A stretch of DNA of 63,091 bases from an uncultured Oscillospiraceae bacterium (GTDB lineage Bacteria > Bacillota > Clostridia > Oscillospirales > Oscillospiraceae): NCBI GenBank assembly GCA_944385365.1, contig CALWWW010000011.1, forward strand, positions 1-63,091, written 5' to 3'. How positions within the stretch are numbered: position 1 is the first letter of the stretch; the number at the start of each line of letters is the position of its first letter. Shown piece after piece: positions 59,777-63,091 of the stretch. Below the pieces are notes generated by a model. That model ran no database searches, was not told where the DNA came from, and worked only from the letters and a program-made list of their open reading frames with translations. A program made the translations under genes and the position numbers.

Positions 59777-61585
59777 CTACCAGCCGGCGGCTGCCAGTTC
59801 TCCGTGCCAGCCGTCCGCTGTCTGCGTAATCCGGACCCATCGCGTTGTCTCATAGGCGCCCGTGGGAAACGCGGGATCACCGCCTTTATAGGGTACGGCT
59901 CCAGCGGCCAACGCCATCTCCCGGGCGTCCACATTTCCCGGCACAAAGACTGTGGAGACGGAAACCGCCCATTCTGTTTCTCCCAGTGTTCCCTCCTTGC
60001 GCAGTTGTTTCGTCTCCTCCTCCGCCGTCTCTGCCACACAGCGGACAAATTCATAATAATAGTGGCTGTCATCGGCCACCGATTGGTGCGCTTCCTCTAA
60101 GATCCGGCAGAATGCCTGTGCCGCAGCAATTTCGTCCCGGCCCTGGTTATAAAGCGTCGCACCATCGGCCAGCTGGTCATAGAACTCCACTTCGTCAAAC
60201 CACATTCGGACCAAATCGCCCACCAGAAGCTCCGAATTCGTATTCGTGGCCTGGAACTGCTGTATGGTGCCGTCCTCCAGCATCAATTCCACATACTCTG
60301 CATCGTCACACACCCGCATTCTGTAGGTCCCTGTCTCGGATGCCGGGTACAGCCAGACCACCGCGCTGGAGGCCACATCCATCACCGCCGGTTCATACCG
60401 GTAACTGGCCAGTTGCGCCGCATATGTCTTCCAGTTGGGGCACGCGCTGCCGTCGTAGAGAGAAGAAACGCCCTGCTCAGACCGCTGCAAAGCCAGCAGC
60501 ACATCCGGCGAAGTGAACTGCTCCAACGCCGCCGCCAGCTCCGGACTTCTGCCGTCCTCTATGGTTGTCGGCTCATGCTCCACCTCCACATCCGCCGGTT
60601 CCTCGGGTGCATTTTCCGGTTCCGCGCCGGTAAATGTGCATCCCACTGCCCCGACCATCAATACCGCCGTCACCAGCGCAATCCCCGCTGTGGTTTTCGG
60701 CCGCTTTGCCAGCAACCGAATGCGCTCCTTGAATCCGCCGCCGGTCATGGTGGTGGCCGTCACTAACAGTCGGGCCGGTTTCCGACAGCTCAATGCAATC
60801 AGTGTCCGGCCATACGCGGCCCGTTCCTCCTCTCCCAACCGCGCAACCGTGGCCTCATCACAAGCCAATTCTCCGTCACGCCGGGACAGCAGCGCCGCCC
60901 ACCAAACCAGCGGGTTATACCAGTGCAGTGCCAGAGCCACACACCGTAAAATGGACCAAATATGGTCTTTATGGCGATAGTGGGTCATCTCGTGGGCAAC
61001 GGCATAGCGCAGCGTCTTCTCGTCGGCAGACACCTCCGGCGTCACATAGACCGCCGGAGGCAGCAGGCCAAAGAGGCACGGCGTCTCCACCGCCGCCGTC
61101 TCGTAAACCGGCAGAGGGCAATTCGGCACACGCAATGGTTTCCGGCTTCGACGCAGCCGCCGGACAAACCGCAGATTGGTCCCCAGAAACCAAAGCGCCA
61201 TACCAGCTATACCAACGAGCCAAACTGTTGACGCATCCCAACCATTGGGGGTATTCGGCGGTTGGAATGTAAAATGGGGCATGGGGCCAGAAGCCACCTC
61301 CGCCGGTTGTAGGGAGGGGCGCATCCATCCAGATACCGTTACTTCTGGCGTACCATTCGCATCAGACGATCTATAGACCCACATCGCCCCGGCTCGTTGG
61401 ACCTGTTCTATGCCGGAAGCAGCGCTGATGGGTGATGTGCCGAAATTCACAGGAACCAGCAGCCGCACCAGCACCAGCAGCCACAGTCCATACTGGAACC
61501 GCAGCCCGATCCTGCCCCGCAGAGCATACCGCAAAAGAATGACCAGTGCCGTTAAAATTGTAGAGGAAACAATCCATTCAAGCAT
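59777..61585 (-). CDS. M56-family (BlaR1-like) membrane metalloprotease
   Basis: 602 residues. Four membrane segments with a cytosolic zinc protease loop carrying RYAVAHEMTHYRHKDH (HExxH near residue 198) in the first ~290 residues, a last membrane segment at about 295-315 (ALVTAVLMVGAVGCTF), then an extracellular domain of about 280 residues. The outer domain is not a penicillin-binding domain (no SxxK/KTG seen), so the signal is probably not beta-lactam. Encoded after a BlaI-type repressor, overlapping by 8 nt, which it is expected to cleave or inactivate. Start at 61585 after GGAGG. Confidence 0.9.
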   Translation of the reverse strand: MLEWIVSSTILTALVILLRYALRGRIGLRFQYGLWLLVLVRLLVPVNFGTSPISAASGIEQVQRAGAMWVYRSSDANGTPEVTVSGWMRPSLQPAEVASGPMPHFTFQPPNTPNGWDASTVWLVGIAGMALWFLGTNLRFVRRLRRSRKPLRVPNCPLPVYETAAVETPCLFGLLPPAVYVTPEVSADEKTLRYAVAHEMTHYRHKDHIWSILRCVALALHWYNPLVWWAALLSRRDGELACDEATVARLGEEERAAYGRTLIALSCRKPARLLVTATTMTGGGFKERIRLLAKRPKTTAGIALVTAVLMVGAVGCTFTGAEPENAPEEPADVEVEHEPTTIEDGRSPELAAALEQFTSPDVLLALQRSEQGVSSLYDGSACPNWKTYAAQLASYRYEPAVMDVASSAVVWLYPASETGTYRMRVCDDAEYVELMLEDGTIQQFQATNTNSELLVGDLVRMWFDEVEFYDQLADGATLYNQGRDEIAAAQAFCRILEEAHQSVADDSHYYYEFVRCVAETAEEETKQLRKEGTLGETEWAVSVSTVFVPGNVDAREMALAAGAVPYKGGDPAFPTGAYETTRWVRITQTADGWHGELAAAGW

Positions 61586-61967
61586 CTTTATTCGCCTCCA
61601 GTCCGTCCAGAATGGCGTGGAGATCGTCGATTTCCTGTTGGGATAGCCGTTGTTTTTTTGTAAAGGTGCTGACCAGCAGGGAGAGGCTGCCCCGGTAGGC
61701 CCGCTGCAATAAATCTTCCGTCTCCTGGAGCGCCGCGTCCTCCCGATCGATTGCCGCTGCAAACACCTTGACCCCGTCCCGGCTATCACCGGTGACTGCA
61801 CCTTTTTGCTCCAGCCGCCGCAGTAACGTCAGTGTGGTGCTGCGGCTCCACCCCACCGTCTGTTCCAGCCACGCCACCGTCTCTCGTCCCGTCCGGGGGC
61901 CCTGGGACCAGAGACATTCCATTACCTGCCACTCTGCCGCCGTCAGGTCTATGCGCTTCTGTTTCAT
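61578..61967 (-). CDS. BlaI/MecI-type repressor
   Basis: Winged-helix repressor of 129 residues: LTAAEWQVMECLWSQGPRTGRETVAWLEQTVGWSRSTTLTLLRRLEQKGAV binds DNA; the C-terminal part dimerises and holds the cleavage region. TACA-N2-TGTA operator elements lie in its promoter. Forms a sensor-repressor pair with the M56 protein; target genes beyond itself are not in the window. Confidence 0.94.
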   Translation of the reverse strand: MKQKRIDLTAAEWQVMECLWSQGPRTGRETVAWLEQTVGWSRSTTLTLLRRLEQKGAVTGDSRDGVKVFAAAIDREDAALQETEDLLQRAYRGSLSLLVSTFTKKQRLSQQEIDDLHAILDGLEANKDA

Positions 61968-61989
61968 CGGTTCACCTCCTCCACGGTTG

Positions 61990-62035
61990 GTTACATCTGT
62001 AACTACACCATATCACAGCAGATTACACTTGTCAA
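61990..62035 (-). promoter_or_regulatory. BlaI-pair promoter with two operator sites
   Basis: Minus-strand TTGACA (62030-62035) and TATGGT (62007-62012), 17 bp spacer. GTTACA-TC-TGTAAC (61990-62003) is a perfect BlaI/MecI-type operator just downstream of -10; TACA-CT-TGTC (62024-62033) is a second, imperfect one over the -35. Confidence 0.85.
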
Positions 62036-62050
62036 CAGCTCACATCAAAG

Positions 62051-62079
62051 AAAGCCGAAGCGGTTACCGCTCCGGCTTT
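62051..62079 (-). terminator. Terminator of small membrane protein gene
   Basis: 13 bp stem AAAGCCGAAGCGG/CCGCTCCGGCTTT (one mismatch) overlapping the stop codon at 62064; CTTTGATG follows on the minus strand. Confidence 0.7.
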
Positions 62080-62468
62080 TTCTTGGTATAGGCAAAATAG
62101 ATCACATGGAATACGGCAGAAAAAATCACGCAGAACATCCGTATTCCGTTATTGGCCACCATAGCACTGTCCGCTCCGTAGAGGGCCTCGGAAGCCGCGT
62201 TGATGTACCATCCCAAAACCAGCAATGCCACCGACAAAGCCAAGCGCAGACCCAGCAGCGGCGCGCCGCCCCGGCACACCTCCTGTACCTGCTGCCGGAC
62301 CTTGTACGCCAGCAGCACAATGGCGACCATGGCGGCACTGGCCACGCCCCAAATAAAATACAGCAGTATCAAAACGGTATTATCCCATCTGGTCAGCAGG
62401 TCCGCCACTGCCGTTGCACAGATCAGTAACCCAACCACACTGATGATATCCAGCGTCTTCCGATTCAT
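62064..62468 (-). CDS. Small four-helix membrane protein, unknown
   Basis: 134 residues starting at 62468, with GGAGG in the 12 bases upstream. Four predicted membrane segments (about 10-27, 32-55, 73-92, 103-127) and a basic C-terminus KKKPER. No family recognised. Transcribed downstream of the 5S rRNA gene, before the BlaI pair. Confidence 0.7.
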   Translation of the reverse strand: MNRKTLDIISVVGLLICATAVADLLTRWDNTVLILLYFIWGVASAAMVAIVLLAYKVRQQVQEVCRGGAPLLGLRLALSVALLVLGWYINAASEALYGADSAMVANNGIRMFCVIFSAVFHVIYFAYTKKKPER

Positions 62469-62526
62469 TCTATGTACCTCCAATAAAATCAAAAAACGAG
62501 GATCGCTGTTGCAATCCTCGTTCTCT

Positions 62527-62640
<114 letters not shown>

Positions 62641-62642
62641 AA

Positions 62643-62671
62643 CTTACTTTTCCTTTGAAAAGAAAAGTAAG
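62643..62671 (-). promoter_or_regulatory. Precursor stem upstream of 5S rRNA
   Basis: CTTACTTTTC/GAAAAGTAAG stem directly before the 5' end of the 5S gene; probably a processing or termination hairpin in the tRNA-5S transcript. Confidence 0.5.
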
Positions 62672-62780
62672 CAAAAGAAACTTTATTGTTTTCTTCTCCT
62701 TACCGTTCTTTTCAACAGTAAGCTATTTAATTTTGCTCAATGATTATATCATCATTGTTCGTTCTTGTCAAGAACTTTTT

Positions 62781-62855
62781 TGGTGACCCGTACCGGATTC
62801 GAACCGATGTTAACGGCGTGAGAGGCCGCTGTCTTAACCACTTGACCAACGGGCC
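62781..62855 (-). tRNA. tRNA-Glu (anticodon CTC)
   Basis: Minus-strand cloverleaf: acceptor GGCCCGT/ACGGGTC, anticodon arm GCGGC-CTCTCAC-GCCGT giving CTC, T-loop GGTTCGAATCC, CCA encoded (62781-62783). 75 nt. Confidence 0.95.
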
Positions 62856-62869
62856 ATGTGCGCCTTTAG

Positions 62870-62913
62870 TCGGAACGTAATGCGACATGCCGGTGGCATG
62901 TTGCATCGTTCCG
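62870..62913. other. Long palindrome between tRNA-Lys and tRNA-Glu
   Basis: TCGGAACG (62870-62877) pairs with CGTTCCGA (62906-62913) and an inner ATGC-G-ACATGCC stem pairs with GGCATGT-T-GCAT. No T tract follows, so it looks like a processing or spacer structure rather than a terminator. Confidence 0.6.
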
Positions 62914-63015
62914 AGTCCCTGTCCAAGAAGCCGAGCCGCAAGGCGATGGCTGATTGGATGTCGGAACATCGATGACGCTATCATCAACATCGTACTTTCG
63001 TACAACGCTAATTCC

Positions 63016-63091
63016 TGGTGCACCTTCAGGGACTCGAACCCGGGACCCACTGATTAAGAGTCAGTTGCTCTACCAACTGAGCTAAAGGTGC
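63016..63091 (-). tRNA. tRNA-Lys (anticodon CTT)
   Basis: Minus-strand cloverleaf: acceptor GCACCTT/AAGGTGC, D-loop AGCTCAGTTGGTAGAGC, anticodon loop CTCTTAA giving CTT, T-arm GGTTCGAGTCC, CCA encoded (63016-63018). Its 5' end is the last base of the window. Confidence 0.96.

Noticed and set aside
59777-61967. Beta-lactam resistance locus
   Set aside because: BlaR1/BlaI-like pair is present, but there is no beta-lactamase or PBP2a gene and the sensor lacks a penicillin-binding domain.

Overview
The window reads as chromosomal DNA of a GC-rich, spore-forming member of the Clostridia, most likely Oscillospiraceae. Pointers are SpoIIE, SepF/DivIVA, Hfq beside MiaA, the ylxM-ffh-rpsP-khpA-rimM-trmD and rimP-nusA-ylxR-ylxQ-infB-rbfA gene orders, an S-layer-anchored protein, and A+G-rich ribosome binding sites. 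The genus is not determined. No phage, plasmid, CRISPR array or IS element with DDE transposase was seen.

Layout. 1-3.15 kb: a response regulator missing its N-terminus, its kinase, and an HtrA-like protein whose catalytic serine is arginine. 3.4-7.1 kb: a six-gene, translationally coupled operon of uncertain function (deformylase, TIGR04076, SDR with an A7 frameshift, flavodoxin, alpha/beta hydrolase, DUF5714-arsenate reductase fusion). 7.1-11.6 kb: small accessory genes, including a TetR regulator with two matching operators next to a fused membrane protein. 11.6-15.4 kb (minus): SRP/ribosome-maturation operon. 15.5-18.6 kb: S-layer-anchored phosphodiester glycosidase. 19-24.3 kb: CYTH, SpoIIE, two diguanylate cyclases. 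24.4-26.9 kb (minus): rpsO-pnp. 27-34 kb: HAD hydrolase, nifS-nifU, PadR-DUF1700-DUF4097, an Rrf2 regulator, a TIM barrel protein. 34.2-46.1 kb: miaB-mutS-CPBP-mutL-RAYT-miaA-hfq, then HlyD-yggS-sepF-divIVA. 46.5-55.9 kb (minus): CorC-like protein and the nusA-infB operon ending in truB-ribF. 56-59.5 kb (minus): CBS protein, tpiA, pgk, trmL. 59.8-63.1 kb (minus): M56/BlaI pair, membrane protein, 5S rRNA, tRNA-Glu, tRNA-Lys.

The most interesting non-coding signal is a REP/RAYT system: a Y1-type REP-associated transposase inserted between mutL and miaA carries two inverted REP palindromes in frame inside its own coding sequence, and the same GTAG-footed palindromes occur as singles, inverted pairs and two ~280 bp four-unit arrays. 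A second, unrelated family of ~100 nt structured repeats occurs three times with base-pair-preserving substitutions in its inner helix. The accessory operon at 3.4-7.1 kb, with its DUF5714-ArsC fusion, is the best candidate for an undescribed biochemical module.
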